NCBI GenBank assembly: GCA_023423275.1
Contig: JAFAFW010000107.1
Coordinates: 1-64,000, forward strand
DNA from: Pseudomonadota bacterium
GTDB lineage: Bacteria; Pseudomonadota; Alphaproteobacteria; Rhizobiales; Hyphomicrobiaceae
Direction of reading: 5' to 3'
Length of the DNA: 64,000 nt
Part shown: in pieces, positions 8,973 to 17,982 of the stretch
Layout: each line of letters opens with the position of its first letter
Numbering within the stretch: the first letter of the stretch is position 1
Program-made: the position numbers and the translations under genes
The notes under the pieces: model-generated
The model's database searches: none
What the model was told of the DNA's origin: nothing
Seen by the model: the letters and a program-made list of their open reading frames with translations, nothing else

Positions 8973-9983
8973 ATGTGCTGCATCCGGGCTCTGGTCGCGG
9001 CTGTCTTGCTTGCCGTTCACTGCGGGCCGGCACTGGCGCAGACACCTCCTCCGCCCACGCAGGATTGGATATCGGAAGGCGGCCGTGATCATCCGCTCGT
9101 CGGCGTCATCTGGTCGGCCAGGGCCGGCAGGACGGCAACGAGCGATGAACTGGCCGCCGCGCTCACGGCGAGCCGTATCGCGCTGTTCGGCGAGGTGCAC
9201 GACAACGCCGATCACCATCGTCTACAGGCCTGGGCCGTCGACGTTCTTGCCACGCGCAAACTCGGTCCGGGCGTGGTGTTCGAGCACATTCGCGGCAATC
9301 AGCAGGCCGCCGTCGACGCAGCCATCGCCGAGGCCAAGGGCGAGCCGGAGACGCGCGCCCGCTTTCTCCTGGAAAAGCTCGACTGGAAGAGCAGCGGGTG
9401 GCCGTCTGCTGATATCTTCCTGCCGCTGTTCGAAGCCCCGATCCGACACGGCTTGAGCATCATGGCGGGCGATCCGCCGCGCGACACGGTCAAGGCCGTC
9501 GCCCGTAGTGGCGCCTCCGAATTACCGGCCGGAGACCAGCCGCGCCTCGGCCTCAACAAGCCGCTAGAAGAGCCACTCAACGACGCGCTCCTGGCGGAGC
9601 TGGTCGACAGCCACTGTGATCTGATGCCCAAGACCGCATTCGGCAACATGAGCTTCGCCCAACGCTATCGCGACGCCCACATTGCGGATGCTGCAATTGC
9701 AGCGGTCGAGCAGCACGGATCGGCGATCGTTATGACTGGCAACGGTCACGTCCGGCTCGATCGCAGCGTGCCCTGGTATCTGCGCAGCCGGGCGGCCGGT
9801 GAGAATGTCCTGGCGGTCATGCCGGTCGAAGTTCGTGACGGGATGACGGATGCCACCGCTTACGTGCTGCGCGATCCCGATGGTAAACCTGTCGCGGATT
9901 TCATCGTCTTCACACCGCGCGCCGAACGCCCGGACCCGTGCACCGAGATGCGCAAGCGGTTCCGGGGCAACAAGCGCGGGTGA
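8973..9983 (+). CDS. ChaN-like (haem-binding uptake/TIKI superfamily) secreted protein
   Basis: A protein of 336 residues with a signal peptide (residues 1-22, ending A-L-A-Q) starting 5 bases after carA. The diagnostic motif G-E-V-H-D-N-A-D-H-H near residue 74 and the matching G-N-G-H-V-R-L-D near the C-terminus are shared by ChaN, an iron-regulated lipoprotein that binds haem, and by the TIKI/TraB metalloprotease superfamily. No lipobox Cys follows the signal peptide, so this is probably soluble periplasmic. Substrate is not known. Coupling to carA is positional only. Confidence 0.8.
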   Translation: MCCIRALVAAVLLAVHCGPALAQTPPPPTQDWISEGGRDHPLVGVIWSARAGRTATSDELAAALTASRIALFGEVHDNADHHRLQAWAVDVLATRKLGPGVVFEHIRGNQQAAVDAAIAEAKGEPETRARFLLEKLDWKSSGWPSADIFLPLFEAPIRHGLSIMAGDPPRDTVKAVARSGASELPAGDQPRLGLNKPLEEPLNDALLAELVDSHCDLMPKTAFGNMSFAQRYRDAHIADAAIAAVEQHGSAIVMTGNGHVRLDRSVPWYLRSRAAGENVLAVMPVEVRDGMTDATAYVLRDPDGKPVADFIVFTPRAERPDPCTEMRKRFRGNKRG

Positions 9984-10003
9984 CGCGCAAGGGAGTTTCG
10001 ACG

Positions 10004-10705
10004 ATGGCCGTCAAGAGCTGGGTCGATTACTGGAATTCCGATCATCCGATCTACGTCAACGATCGCCACAAGCGGTTGCATGCGGAGGCGGTCGGTCGCG
10101 ACATCCTGCGGCATGTGCCATCTCCTACGACGATCGTGCTCGATCACGGCTGCGGAGAAGCGCTCTACGCGGAGCAGGTCGCGCCCGGCTGCGGCCGGTT
10201 GATCCTGTGCGAAGCGGCACCAACGGTGCGGGAGAAGCTCGCCCAGCGTGTTGCGGGAATTTCCAAGATCAGCGTGATCGGCGCTGACGAGGTGACTGCG
10301 CTGGCGGACGCCTCGCTCGATCTGATCGTCGTCAACTCGGTCTTGCAGTATCTGAGCCGCGACGAACTGGCGGCCCTGCTGGATCTCTGGCGGATCAAAC
10401 TGAAACCCGACGGCCGCCTCGTCATCGCGGATGTCATCCCGCCAAGCGTCAATCCGGTCACAGACGCCGCAGCGTTGCTGCGCTTCGCCTGGAAGGGCGG
10501 CTTCCTCATTCCCGCCTTTTCCGGATTGGTTAAGACCGCTCTGTCCGACTACAGCAAGATCCGCAGCACGCTCGGCTTTTCGATGTACACGGAGCCGGAG
10601 TTTACGGCGCTGCTCGCTCAACATGGGTTGAAAGCGGCACGCATCCATCCCAACTTCGGTCATAACCAAGCGCGCATGACATTCAGCGCGCAGCGAGATG
10701 GCTGA
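10004..10705 (+). CDS. Class I SAM-dependent methyltransferase
   Basis: A protein of 233 residues from the ATG at 10004, supported by AGGGAG eight bases upstream. Motif I is L-D-H-G-C-G-E-A-L-Y-A, followed by an acidic residue in L-I-L-C-E-A-A and a post-I region L-D-L-I-V-V-N-S-V-L-Q-Y. The layout matches methyltransferase type 11/12 domains. The acceptor is unknown. It follows the ChaN-like gene by 20 bases and precedes the decarboxylase gene by 178 bases. Confidence 0.85.
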   Translation: MAVKSWVDYWNSDHPIYVNDRHKRLHAEAVGRDILRHVPSPTTIVLDHGCGEALYAEQVAPGCGRLILCEAAPTVREKLAQRVAGISKISVIGADEVTALADASLDLIVVNSVLQYLSRDELAALLDLWRIKLKPDGRLVIADVIPPSVNPVTDAAALLRFAWKGGFLIPAFSGLVKTALSDYSKIRSTLGFSMYTEPEFTALLAQHGLKAARIHPNFGHNQARMTFSAQRDG

Positions 10706-10789
10706 ACGGGTTGTCCTGCAACAATCCAGCGGCTCGGCGTCAGAAAATCTTACACAAAAGTCGGCGAAACTCTTTACATGCGGTCGCGC

Positions 10790-10883
10790 GGACCTTATGT
10801 CCCGCAACTGTTTTCAACGGCGGTCTCTGCTGGTTCAGCAAGCGCCATCTGGTCCTGATCCTGACTGGTGGAGGTCCCATGAA
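10790..10883 (+). promoter_or_regulatory. Candidate structured leader RNA of the decarboxylase gene
   Basis: The 178-base region before the decarboxylase can fold. GGACCT at 10790-10795 is complementary to AGGTCC at 10872-10877, which overlaps the Shine-Dalgarno GGTGGAGG; a small hairpin TGCTG-GTT-CAGCA lies at 10828-10840 between them. Established knowledge: a conserved RNA called the speF motif precedes ornithine decarboxylase genes in Alphaproteobacteria. Whether this leader matches that motif was not tested. Confidence 0.4.
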
Positions 10884-12059
10884 ATGCGAAGCTTCCCATC
10901 TGCCACGGCACTGATCGCCGAAACCCACCCGGATCGCCCGGTGCTGGCCGCCCGTCCGCATGCCGCGGGCCGGGCCGCGCGCTGGTTTCTGAAGCACTTT
11001 CCCGGCGAAGTGGCCTACGCCTACAAGGCGAACAGCTCGGTCTTTCTGCTGGGCGCGCTGTTCGGTGCGGGCATTAAGCAATTCGATGTCGCCTCGCTGA
11101 CCGAGCTTGAGGATGCCGCGACGATTCCGGGCGTGAACCTGCACTTCATGCATCCGGTGAAGTCGCGCAACGCCATCCGGCGCGCGTACCACGAGTTCGG
11201 CATCAAGTGCTTTGCGCTGGATACTGAAGACGAGCTCAACAAGATCGTCGAGGAAACCGGCGGCGCGAAGGATCTCGAACTGTTCGTGCGCATCGCCGTG
11301 CCTGCGAAGAACAGCCGTATCCCGCTGGAGCGCAAGTTCGGCATCACCGGTCAGAAGGCCGCGCGCCTTCTGGTGAAGACGCGTCAGGTCGCGGATGAAC
11401 TCGGCATCACGTTCCACGTCGGCTCGCAGACGATGACGCCGGACGCCTACGTCACGGCGTTCGAAGAAATTCACAAGCTGATCGTCAAGGCCGGCGTGAT
11501 CGTCGACGGCATTGATGTCGGGGGTGGTTTCCCGTCGCGTTACACCGACATGGAGCCCGCGCCGCTGATCTCGTTCATCGACACGATCCGCACCGGCTTC
11601 GAGAAGCTGCCGGTCAGCGAGGCGTGCCGTCTGATCTGCGAACCGGGCCGTGCCCTCGTCGCGGAAGCGGAGAGCCTGATCGTGCGCGTCGACGCGCGCA
11701 AGGGCAATGACCTGTACATCAACGACGGCGGCTACGGCGCGCTGTACGACGCTGCGCACCTGGGCTTCGCGTTTCCGGTGCGCCTCGTTGGACGCGAGCA
11801 GCAGTCGGATGAACCGCTGGTCTCGTTCGCGATGTGGGGACCGACGTGTGACTCGATCGACCACATGAAGGGGCCCTTCATGCTGCCGGCTTCGGTGCGC
11901 GAAGGCGACTACATCGAGATCGGCAACTTCGGCGCCTACGGCCGCGCGCTGGCCAGCCAGTTCAACGGCTACGGGCACTACGAGGAGGTCATCCTTCTCG
12001 ATGAGCCGATGTACACGATGTACGGCGAAGAGCCGGCATCGGTGGCACAGAACGCCTGA
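10884..12059 (+). CDS. Type III PLP-dependent ornithine/lysine decarboxylase
   Basis: A protein of 391 residues from the ATG at 10884, nine bases after GGTGGAGG. Enzymes of this alanine-racemase-fold family decarboxylate ornithine (and often lysine) to putrescine or cadaverine. The PLP lysine is K48 in Y-A-Y-K-A-N-S; the glycine loop is D-V-G-G-G-F-P; the C-terminal catalytic motif G-P-T-C-D-S-I-D has C322, which reaches across the dimer. E-P-G-R-A-L binds the phosphate. It is followed 38 bases later by an agmatinase-like gene, so the pair probably serves polyamine synthesis. Ornithine versus lysine preference cannot be decided from sequence by eye. Confidence 0.9.
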   Translation: MRSFPSATALIAETHPDRPVLAARPHAAGRAARWFLKHFPGEVAYAYKANSSVFLLGALFGAGIKQFDVASLTELEDAATIPGVNLHFMHPVKSRNAIRRAYHEFGIKCFALDTEDELNKIVEETGGAKDLELFVRIAVPAKNSRIPLERKFGITGQKAARLLVKTRQVADELGITFHVGSQTMTPDAYVTAFEEIHKLIVKAGVIVDGIDVGGGFPSRYTDMEPAPLISFIDTIRTGFEKLPVSEACRLICEPGRALVAEAESLIVRVDARKGNDLYINDGGYGALYDAAHLGFAFPVRLVGREQQSDEPLVSFAMWGPTCDSIDHMKGPFMLPASVREGDYIEIGNFGAYGRALASQFNGYGHYEEVILLDEPMYTMYGEEPASVAQNA

Positions 12060-12097
12060 GACGCAACCAGCCCAGGCGGGCAGCAGGAACCAACGTC

Positions 12098-13021
12098 ATG
12101 AGCACGGCCACGCCAACGGCGTTCGACTATCTGCCGCCCGCCGAAGCGTTCCTCGAAGAAGGACGCGCCGACGCTGACCGCCCCGAAGATGCCCGGGCGG
12201 TTGTCATTCCGTTCGGTCTGGAAGGATCGGTCAGCTATGGGGGCGGAACGGCAGCAGGCCCAGCAGCCATCCTCACAGCCAGCGATCAGCTCGAACTGTT
12301 CGACGACGAACTGTGGCGCGAGGCCTATCTCGACTACGGCATCGCCACGATCCGCCAGCCAGAGATCGCAAACGGGATCGCCCCTGCGCTCGACACGCTT
12401 GCGGCGGTCGTCAAGTCGGTGCTCGATGCTGGCCGCTTTCCCTTCGTACTGGGCGGCGAACATTCACTGACAGCGGGCGCGATCCGGCCGTTTGCGGAAT
12501 CGCACCCCGATCTGATCGTGCTGCAATTCGATGCCCACGCCGATTTGCGCGATGGCTATCACGGAGAACACTTCTCTCACGCCTCCGCCATGCGGCGCGT
12601 GCTGGATCATCCCAACATCTCGCTGGTGTCCGTTGGAATCCGCGCTTTCTCAAAAGAGGAGGCCACCTACTACGAAGCCAACCATGATCGCATTCGCATC
12701 CACTGGGGCAAGGATCAGGCGACGTGGGATATCGAGGAGATCGTCGCGCCGCTGCGGGATAAGCCCGTTTACGTGACGTTCGACATCGACGCGCTCGACG
12801 GCGGCATCATGCCCGCGACCGGAACGCCGACGCCCGGTGGCATGCAATATCTCCAGGCGCTCGCCATTCTGAAGCGCGCAGCCGAAGTTGGACGGATCGT
12901 GGGTGGCGATCTCGTCGAGCTGGCGCCGATGCCTGGACTTCACGCGGCCGACTACACGGCTGCGGCTCTCGCCTACAAAATGATGAATTACGCCCTATCC
13001 GGCACGACGCCACGGCCCTAA
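12098..13021 (+). CDS. speB: Agmatinase-like ureohydrolase
   Basis: A protein of 307 residues of the arginase/agmatinase family. The binuclear manganese ligands are visible in G-G-E-H-S-L-T, Q-F-D-A-H-A-D-L-R-D and T-F-D-I-D-A-L-D. Agmatinases release urea from agmatine to make putrescine. The segment after the last motif reads G-G-I-M-P-A-T-G-T-P-T-P-G-G, slightly different from the usual P-x-x-A-P-G-T-G-T-P, so a related guanidino substrate is possible. It shares an operon with the decarboxylase. Confidence 0.87.
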   Translation: MSTATPTAFDYLPPAEAFLEEGRADADRPEDARAVVIPFGLEGSVSYGGGTAAGPAAILTASDQLELFDDELWREAYLDYGIATIRQPEIANGIAPALDTLAAVVKSVLDAGRFPFVLGGEHSLTAGAIRPFAESHPDLIVLQFDAHADLRDGYHGEHFSHASAMRRVLDHPNISLVSVGIRAFSKEEATYYEANHDRIRIHWGKDQATWDIEEIVAPLRDKPVYVTFDIDALDGGIMPATGTPTPGGMQYLQALAILKRAAEVGRIVGGDLVELAPMPGLHAADYTAAALAYKMMNYALSGTTPRP

Positions 13022-13091
13022 CCGGTCCTTGCGCAACGCTGTGTGCGGTGCATAACTGCCTCGAACGAATTGAAGATATCCAGGGCAGGAC

Positions 13092-13976
13092 ATGCGCAAG
13101 CTCACCATCGGCGACGTCACCATCACCAGCTTTGTCGAACGCGATGGACCGTGGCGTACGCCCGAAGCCATGTTTCCGAAGGCTGCTGCTGAGCCGGAAC
13201 TGCTCGCGGAACGCCTGAAAGAGGTGGAGCCGGAAACCTACGATCCCGCCTCGGGCAAGATGGTCGTCACCTATCAAACGTATGTTGTGCGCACCCCGCA
13301 CCATGTCATCCTGGTCGATACCTGTACGGGCGAAGATAAAGGCTGGCCCGCGCCGATGGACTATCCGAAGAAGCCGTGGGTCGATGGGCTGAAAGCGGAG
13401 GGTCTATCGGTCGGAGACATCGACTATGTTTTCTGCACCCATCTGCACATCGACCATTCCGGCTGGAATACGGTGCTGCGCGACGGCCGCTGGGTGCCGA
13501 CGTTCCCGAACGCCAAATACATCTTTCACAAGCGCGAGTATGACGCCTGGGAAGCCTCGACGAAGGCTGGCGAACAGCGGTCCGGCGGCGGCGGCGACGT
13601 CTTCCGCTTCAACTGCGAGCCGGTGGTCGCGGCTGGTCAGGCGCTACTGGTCGATGACGACTTCCAGCTCGATAACTGCATCACGCTGGAACCGACTCCC
13701 GGCCATTCACCGTGCCACTGCTGCCTGCACATCCGCAGCGGCGGTCAGCACGCCGTCATCACCGGAGACCTGTTCCATCACGCGCTGCAGGTCGCCGAAC
13801 CGGATTGGTCGACGGTGTTCTGCTGGGATCCGGAAGAGGCCGTGAGAAGCCGCGAGACATTCTTCGGCAAGGTGGCCGACACTGATACCAAACTGCTGCC
13901 GATCCACTTTCCCGATCCCTCGGTCGGCCGCATTGAAGGCTGGAACGGCCGTCTGCGCTGGCGTTATCAGCGCTAG
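13092..13976 (+). CDS. MBL-fold metallohydrolase
   Basis: A protein of 294 residues. The zinc-binding motif C-T-H-L-H-I-D-H-S-G-W lies at about residue 115-125, followed by P-G-H-S-P-C-H at 200 and G-D-L-F-H-H at 220, the usual three metal-binding positions. The long N-terminal part before the motif resembles the lactonase/organophosphate hydrolase branch of the superfamily. There is no signal peptide. Substrate unknown; it is followed by a CoA-transferase gene 21 bases later. Confidence 0.85.
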   Translation: MRKLTIGDVTITSFVERDGPWRTPEAMFPKAAAEPELLAERLKEVEPETYDPASGKMVVTYQTYVVRTPHHVILVDTCTGEDKGWPAPMDYPKKPWVDGLKAEGLSVGDIDYVFCTHLHIDHSGWNTVLRDGRWVPTFPNAKYIFHKREYDAWEASTKAGEQRSGGGGDVFRFNCEPVVAAGQALLVDDDFQLDNCITLEPTPGHSPCHCCLHIRSGGQHAVITGDLFHHALQVAEPDWSTVFCWDPEEAVRSRETFFGKVADTDTKLLPIHFPDPSVGRIEGWNGRLRWRYQR

Positions 13977-13997
13977 TTCAGCGGCGGGGACATTCGC

Positions 13998-15128
13998 ATG
14001 ACAAAGCCTCTCGATGGTCTTCTGGTCGTATCGCTCGAACAAGCCGTGGCCGCGCCCATGGCAAGCCGGCGTCTGGCCGATGCGGGCGCGCGCGTGATCA
14101 AGCTCGAACGTCCCGAAGGCGATTTCGCGCGCAAGTACGACAAGATCGTGAATGGCCAATGCAGCTATTTTGTCTGGCTCAATCGCGGCAAGCAGTCCGT
14201 CGTGACCGATCTCAGCCGGGAAGACGATCGCGCATTGTTCGAAGCGCTGTTGTCGCGCGCCGATGTGTTCATCCAGAACCTGAAGCCGGGATCCCTGGCT
14301 CGCCTCGGCTACGGCACGGAAACCCTCACTGCGCGTCACCCGCGTCTCATCTCGTGTTCGATCACGGGCTATGGCGACACAGGCCCTTATGCCGACCGCA
14401 AGGCGTACGACCTCCTGATCCAGGCAGAATCCGGTCTCGCCTCGGTTACGGGCGGCCCCGAAGCACCAGCTCGCGTCGGCGTCTCCATCGTCGATATCGG
14501 GACAGGTATGACAGCGTATGAGGCCATTCTCGAGGCTTTGATCGCCCGCGGCCGAACGGGTCGCGGCGCCGATATCCGCGTCTCGATGTTCGACTGCATG
14601 GCCGAATTGATGACGGTGCCGCTGCTGCAGGGCGAGAACGGCCTGCCGCCGAAGCGATCCGGCTTATCTCACGTCTCGATCTCACCCTACGGTGTGTTCG
14701 AGACCGAGGATCAGGTGCCAATCCTGATCAGCATCCAGAACGATCGGGAATGGGAGACGTTTTGCCGAAAAGTTCTCCGCGATCCTGATCTCATTGCAGA
14801 CGAGAGGTTTGCGACCAATTCAAGTCGCGTGCGCAATCGCCAGACGACAGACGGAATGGTGGCGCACTGGTTCGCAAATCGGGACCACGGCGCAGCGATC
14901 GATGCCCTGGCTGAGGCGGAAATCGCTTTTGCCCGCGTCAACGACGTCGCGGGTCTGAGCACTCACCCCCAACTGCGCCGGGTGCCAGTGGGGACACCGG
15001 GCGGAGAAACCCATATGCCGGTGCCGGGAGCACAGGTGCATGGGGGAGAAGATCCATCATTCGGCCCGGTCCCCGAAGTCGGAACTGATACCGATGCGGT
15101 CCGCCGGGAATTTCTCGGCAACAGCTGA
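13998..15128 (+). CDS. CaiB/BaiF family CoA-transferase
   Basis: A protein of 376 residues, normal for class III CoA-transferases. It starts with the family pattern P-L-D-G-L-L-V-V-S-L-E-Q-A-V-A-A-P and contains D-V-F-I-Q-N-L-K-P-G, I-S-C-S-I-T-G-Y-G and P-Y-A-D-R-K-A-Y-D, where the last Asp is the expected catalytic position. The enzyme moves CoA between carboxylic acids. Substrates cannot be assigned; the closeness to a MBL hydrolase and to the keto-acid dehydratase suggests organic-acid catabolism. Confidence 0.9.
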   Translation: MTKPLDGLLVVSLEQAVAAPMASRRLADAGARVIKLERPEGDFARKYDKIVNGQCSYFVWLNRGKQSVVTDLSREDDRALFEALLSRADVFIQNLKPGSLARLGYGTETLTARHPRLISCSITGYGDTGPYADRKAYDLLIQAESGLASVTGGPEAPARVGVSIVDIGTGMTAYEAILEALIARGRTGRGADIRVSMFDCMAELMTVPLLQGENGLPPKRSGLSHVSISPYGVFETEDQVPILISIQNDREWETFCRKVLRDPDLIADERFATNSSRVRNRQTTDGMVAHWFANRDHGAAIDALAEAEIAFARVNDVAGLSTHPQLRRVPVGTPGGETHMPVPGAQVHGGEDPSFGPVPEVGTDTDAVRREFLGNS

Positions 15129-15353
15129 CGCGGGCATCTACGGCCCCGACTGTCATCGGGATGACGGATGTCTCATGAGCGGGTTCTGCTCTCCAGCAAG
15201 CGTGCCCTGCATCACGCATCACTGCCTTGCGGCGCAGCAGGGTGCGGTGATGAAAATTTGTGCTATGCCTCCCGCCGAGAAGGTCAGAAAGAGCTGGGAC
15301 CCTCATCCTGAGCCCGCCGCAGGGCCGCCGCCCGCCTACTAGGGAGAATTTTG

Positions 15354-16277
15354 ATGTCAGCGTCAGAGCCATTCACCGGCATCTATCCAATCGCCCCGAC
15401 CCCTTTCACCGATAACGGCGAACTCGACCTCGACGGCAAGCGGCGCGTCCTCGATTGCATGATCGATCAGGGCGTGGACGGAATTTGCATTCTCGCCAAC
15501 TATTCCGAGCAATTCCTGCTTTCCGACGACGAACGGCAAACACTCCTGGAGTTGAGCCTCGAGCACGTTGCCGGGCGCGTTCCGGTGATCGTGACCTGCA
15601 GCCACTTCAGTACGCAGATCGCAGCCGGGCGCGCCGAGGCCGCCGCGAAGGCGGGCGCTGCAATGCTCATGCTGATGCCGCCGTATCACGGGTCCGGGCT
15701 GAAAGCCGACGAGAAGGGGATGCTGGAGCACTTCCAACGCGTTGCCGCGGCTGCGCAAATCCCGATCATGGTGCAGGATGCGCCGCTCAGCGGCGTGCAG
15801 CTTTCAGTGCCGTTTCTGGTGCGCCTGGCGCGCGAGGTGCCGCTGGTGCGCTATTTCAAGATCGAAATGCCGGGGACCGCGGCCAAATTGAGAGCGCTGA
15901 TCGAAGCGGGCGGCGATGCCATTGTCGGGCCGTTCGACGGCGAGGAATCGATTACGCTGATGGCTGATCTGGACGCCGGAGCGACCGGTACGATGTGCAG
16001 CGCGCTGCTGCCGGATCTGATCAAGCCGATCCTTCACCATCATGCGGCCGGACGGCGGGCGGAGGCCGTGGCGGGATATGCGCGCATCCTGCCGCTCATC
16101 AACTACGAGAACCGCCAGTGCGGACTTCGCGCGACCAAAACGGTGATGAAGGAAGGCGGCGTCATCAAAAGTGATGCGGTGCGCCATCCGCTCGAGCCGC
16201 TCCATCCGGCGACCCGCGCGGGACTGCTGGAACTCGCCGCCGACGTTTCGCCGCTCGCTCTGCGATGGGGTAAGTAA
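15354..16277 (+). CDS. 2-keto-3-deoxy-L-arabonate dehydratase-like (DHDPS family)
   Basis: A protein of 307 residues from the ATG at 15354, seven bases after AGGGAG (a TTG lies just before). It is a class I aldolase-fold enzyme with the Schiff-base lysine K169 in Y-F-K-I-E-M-P-G. Segments such as I-L-A-N-Y-S-E-Q-F, E-H-V-A-G-R-V-P-V-I-V-T, D-G-E-E-S-I-T-L and N-Y-E-N-R-Q closely resemble my memory of Azospirillum L-2-keto-3-deoxyarabonate dehydratase, which yields alpha-ketoglutarate semialdehyde. The preceding step could be supplied by the IlvD/Edd dehydratase at 18.4-20.3 kb. A pyrroline-4-hydroxy-2-carboxylate deaminase role is the alternative, given hydroxyproline genes nearby. Confidence 0.8.
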   Translation: MSASEPFTGIYPIAPTPFTDNGELDLDGKRRVLDCMIDQGVDGICILANYSEQFLLSDDERQTLLELSLEHVAGRVPVIVTCSHFSTQIAAGRAEAAAKAGAAMLMLMPPYHGSGLKADEKGMLEHFQRVAAAAQIPIMVQDAPLSGVQLSVPFLVRLAREVPLVRYFKIEMPGTAAKLRALIEAGGDAIVGPFDGEESITLMADLDAGATGTMCSALLPDLIKPILHHHAAGRRAEAVAGYARILPLINYENRQCGLRATKTVMKEGGVIKSDAVRHPLEPLHPATRAGLLELAADVSPLALRWGK

Positions 16278-16354
16278 CCGGAGTATCCCGTCCGGTCACC
16301 TCACGCTTCCTTCCGGAAGCTGCGTTCTGCGGCTTCCGCGTCTCGACGCTAATC

Positions 16355-17272
16355 ATGAGGAGGCGCGCGATGCTGCGTCGCCTGGCCAATAGCGCCTTCA
16401 ACAATGCTTATCTTCTGCTGACGTTGCTGGCGATCTTCTGGGCCGGCAACCAGATCCTCGGCCGTGCCGTCGCGGGGCACGTGCCGCCTGTTGCCTTATC
16501 ATTCCTGCGTTGGTCGCTGGCGACGGTCTTCCTGTTTCCGTTCGTCCTGCCCTATCTGAAGCGCGATTGGCCCGTGGTGCGGGACAACTGGAAGTTTCTC
16601 GCGATTCTCGGCGTCATTGGCGGTGGCGCGTTCAATACGCTGCAATACATCGGCCTGAACTTCACGACGGCGCTCAATGGGCTCGTCCTCAACTCGACGG
16701 CGCCCGTCCTGATCGCGCTGTCCTGTGTCGTCATCTTCGGTGACCGAATGACACCGAAGCAGATCGCCGGAACCGTCATCTCGCTGATTGGCGTCCTTGT
16801 CGTGATTTCACACGGCAGCCTGGATGTCTTGTTGCATATGACGTTGAACCGCGGCGACCTTCTTATCCTGTTCGGGATGCTCATTACGGGCGTCTATACC
16901 GCCTACCTGAGATTGCGGCCGAACATCCATTGGGTGACATTTCTGTTTGCCCAGTTTCTGGCGTCGGGGCTTTTCAATCTGCCGCTCGTCATCATCGAAG
17001 CCACCGTGTTTGGCCTGACGCTCAAACCGACTCTCGTGACGATCCTTGCCGTGCTTTACGTGTCGATCTTTCCGAGCATCCTTGCCTACATCTGCTACAC
17101 GCGGGGCGTGGAACTGATCGGCGGCGTCAGGGCCGGCATCTTCCTGCATCTCGTGCCGTTCTTCGGTGCGCTCATGGCCATCGGCCTCCTGGGAGAGCCA
17201 CTGGCGGCCTTCCACATCGCGGGCTTCGCACTCATTTTAACAGGTGTCGCAATGACAAGCCGCAAACCCTGA
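16355..17272 (+). CDS. EamA/DMT superfamily transporter
   Basis: A protein of about 305 residues with ten hydrophobic helices in two repeated halves (repeat two starts near G-D-L-L-I-L-F-G-M-L). Start could also be the ATG at 16370. The first helix with N-Q-I-L-G-R-A-V and the helix F-T-T-A-L-N-G-L-V-L-N-S-T-A-P are typical of EamA proteins, which export or exchange small metabolites. It lies 78 bases after the keto-deoxyarabonate dehydratase, so it may move a related sugar acid or amino acid; this is inference. Confidence 0.9.
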   Translation: MRRRAMLRRLANSAFNNAYLLLTLLAIFWAGNQILGRAVAGHVPPVALSFLRWSLATVFLFPFVLPYLKRDWPVVRDNWKFLAILGVIGGGAFNTLQYIGLNFTTALNGLVLNSTAPVLIALSCVVIFGDRMTPKQIAGTVISLIGVLVVISHGSLDVLLHMTLNRGDLLILFGMLITGVYTAYLRLRPNIHWVTFLFAQFLASGLFNLPLVIIEATVFGLTLKPTLVTILAVLYVSIFPSILAYICYTRGVELIGGVRAGIFLHLVPFFGALMAIGLLGEPLAAFHIAGFALILTGVAMTSRKP

Positions 17273-17317
17273 CGGGTCTGCGGCTTACGGGGCGCGGGAA
17301 TTGGATTCGGTCTTGCC

Positions 17318-17524
17318 TTACTGTTTCGATGAATCCGAAGGCGCAGGCGGCGTCGCCTGAGGCGCTGGCGTTACCGGCGGCGTCGGTGACGAGGGCGCCG
17401 TCGACGTCGGCGGGGTGGCCGTGGGGATCGTCGCAGTTTCCGTTGGCTCTCGCGGCGACATCAAAGCCACCGCCAAGACAACCGCGACAACAGCTCCAAT
17501 CAACCACCAGATTCGGCTATCCAT
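17318..17524 (-). CDS. Small single-TM protein with Pro/Thr-rich tail
   Basis: A protein of 68 residues: M-D-S-R-I-W-W, then one transmembrane helix at residues 6-22, then a Pro/Thr/Ser/Ala-rich low-complexity tail. GGAGG five bases before the ATG supports translation. Topology is probably N-in with the tail in the periplasm. No family recognised. It is convergent with the DMT transporter gene, ending 45 bases away. Confidence 0.65.
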   Translation of the reverse strand: MDSRIWWLIGAVVAVVLAVALMSPREPTETATIPTATPPTSTAPSSPTPPVTPAPQATPPAPSDSSKQ

Positions 17525-17799
17525 TTAAGCCTCCACATCCTGATGAATGGGAGAATAACTCACGCACAATCGATATGTTCCATTCACGGAGCAACGCATG
17601 AATTCCAAATAATTGACCGATAGCACTAAACATATCGCAAGTATTATTGGTTTTTTCGAAAATTAAATGCGATAAATCTAGACTATTATTGTAATCTCAG
17701 GTGCGCCGCGCCGGTCGGTCCGTAGAATTTGGCACGCAGTGTGCAACTGCGGAGCCAAGCATGCGTTTCCTTCGTCAGAGCCTATTGGAGAGCGCTGAC
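17525..17799. other. AT-rich intergenic region
   Basis: A 275-base region between divergent small genes. Bases 17,580-17,700 are strikingly AT-rich for this window, with runs such as GGTTTTTTCG and AAATTAAATG. It probably holds promoters for both flanking genes, but no clear -35/-10 pair or operator was identified. Confidence 0.5.
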
Positions 17800-17982
17800 A
17801 TGAGCCGCAAACCGGATGAGCCGTCGAAAGAGCGAACCCGCAAGGCCAAAAAACCCTCGCAGGCGCCCCATCCTGCCGGGCCGCACGCCACACCGGAGCT
17901 GACCGACGAAGATGCAACGCCGGGAACCGGGGCCTTTCCAGGGCGGACAAAGTCGGGCGGCGTTGACCCGGGTGTTGGCTAA
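17800..17982 (+). CDS. Small hydrophilic hypothetical protein
   Basis: A protein of 60 residues starting M-S-R-K-P-D-E-P-S-K-E-R. GGAG nine bases upstream of the ATG at 17800 supports this start over the ATG at 17761. The N-terminal half is Lys/Arg-rich; the C-terminal half reads T-P-E-L-T-D-E-D-A-T-P-G-T-G and ends V-D-P-G-V-G. It looks disordered. Function unknown. Its last four bases overlap the end of the convergent VOC gene. Confidence 0.55.
   Translation: MSRKPDEPSKERTRKAKKPSQAPHPAGPHATPELTDEDATPGTGAFPGRTKSGGVDPGVG

Noticed and set aside
10740..11978. A 412-codon leftward frame opposite the decarboxylase
   Set aside because: Shadow; the forward frame has catalytic motifs and a ribosome-binding site.
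15129..15350. Possible gene or repeat in the spacer before the DHDPS-family gene
   Set aside because: No supported frame; contains short TCATCC-type motifs but no clear inverted repeat, only a probable promoter region.
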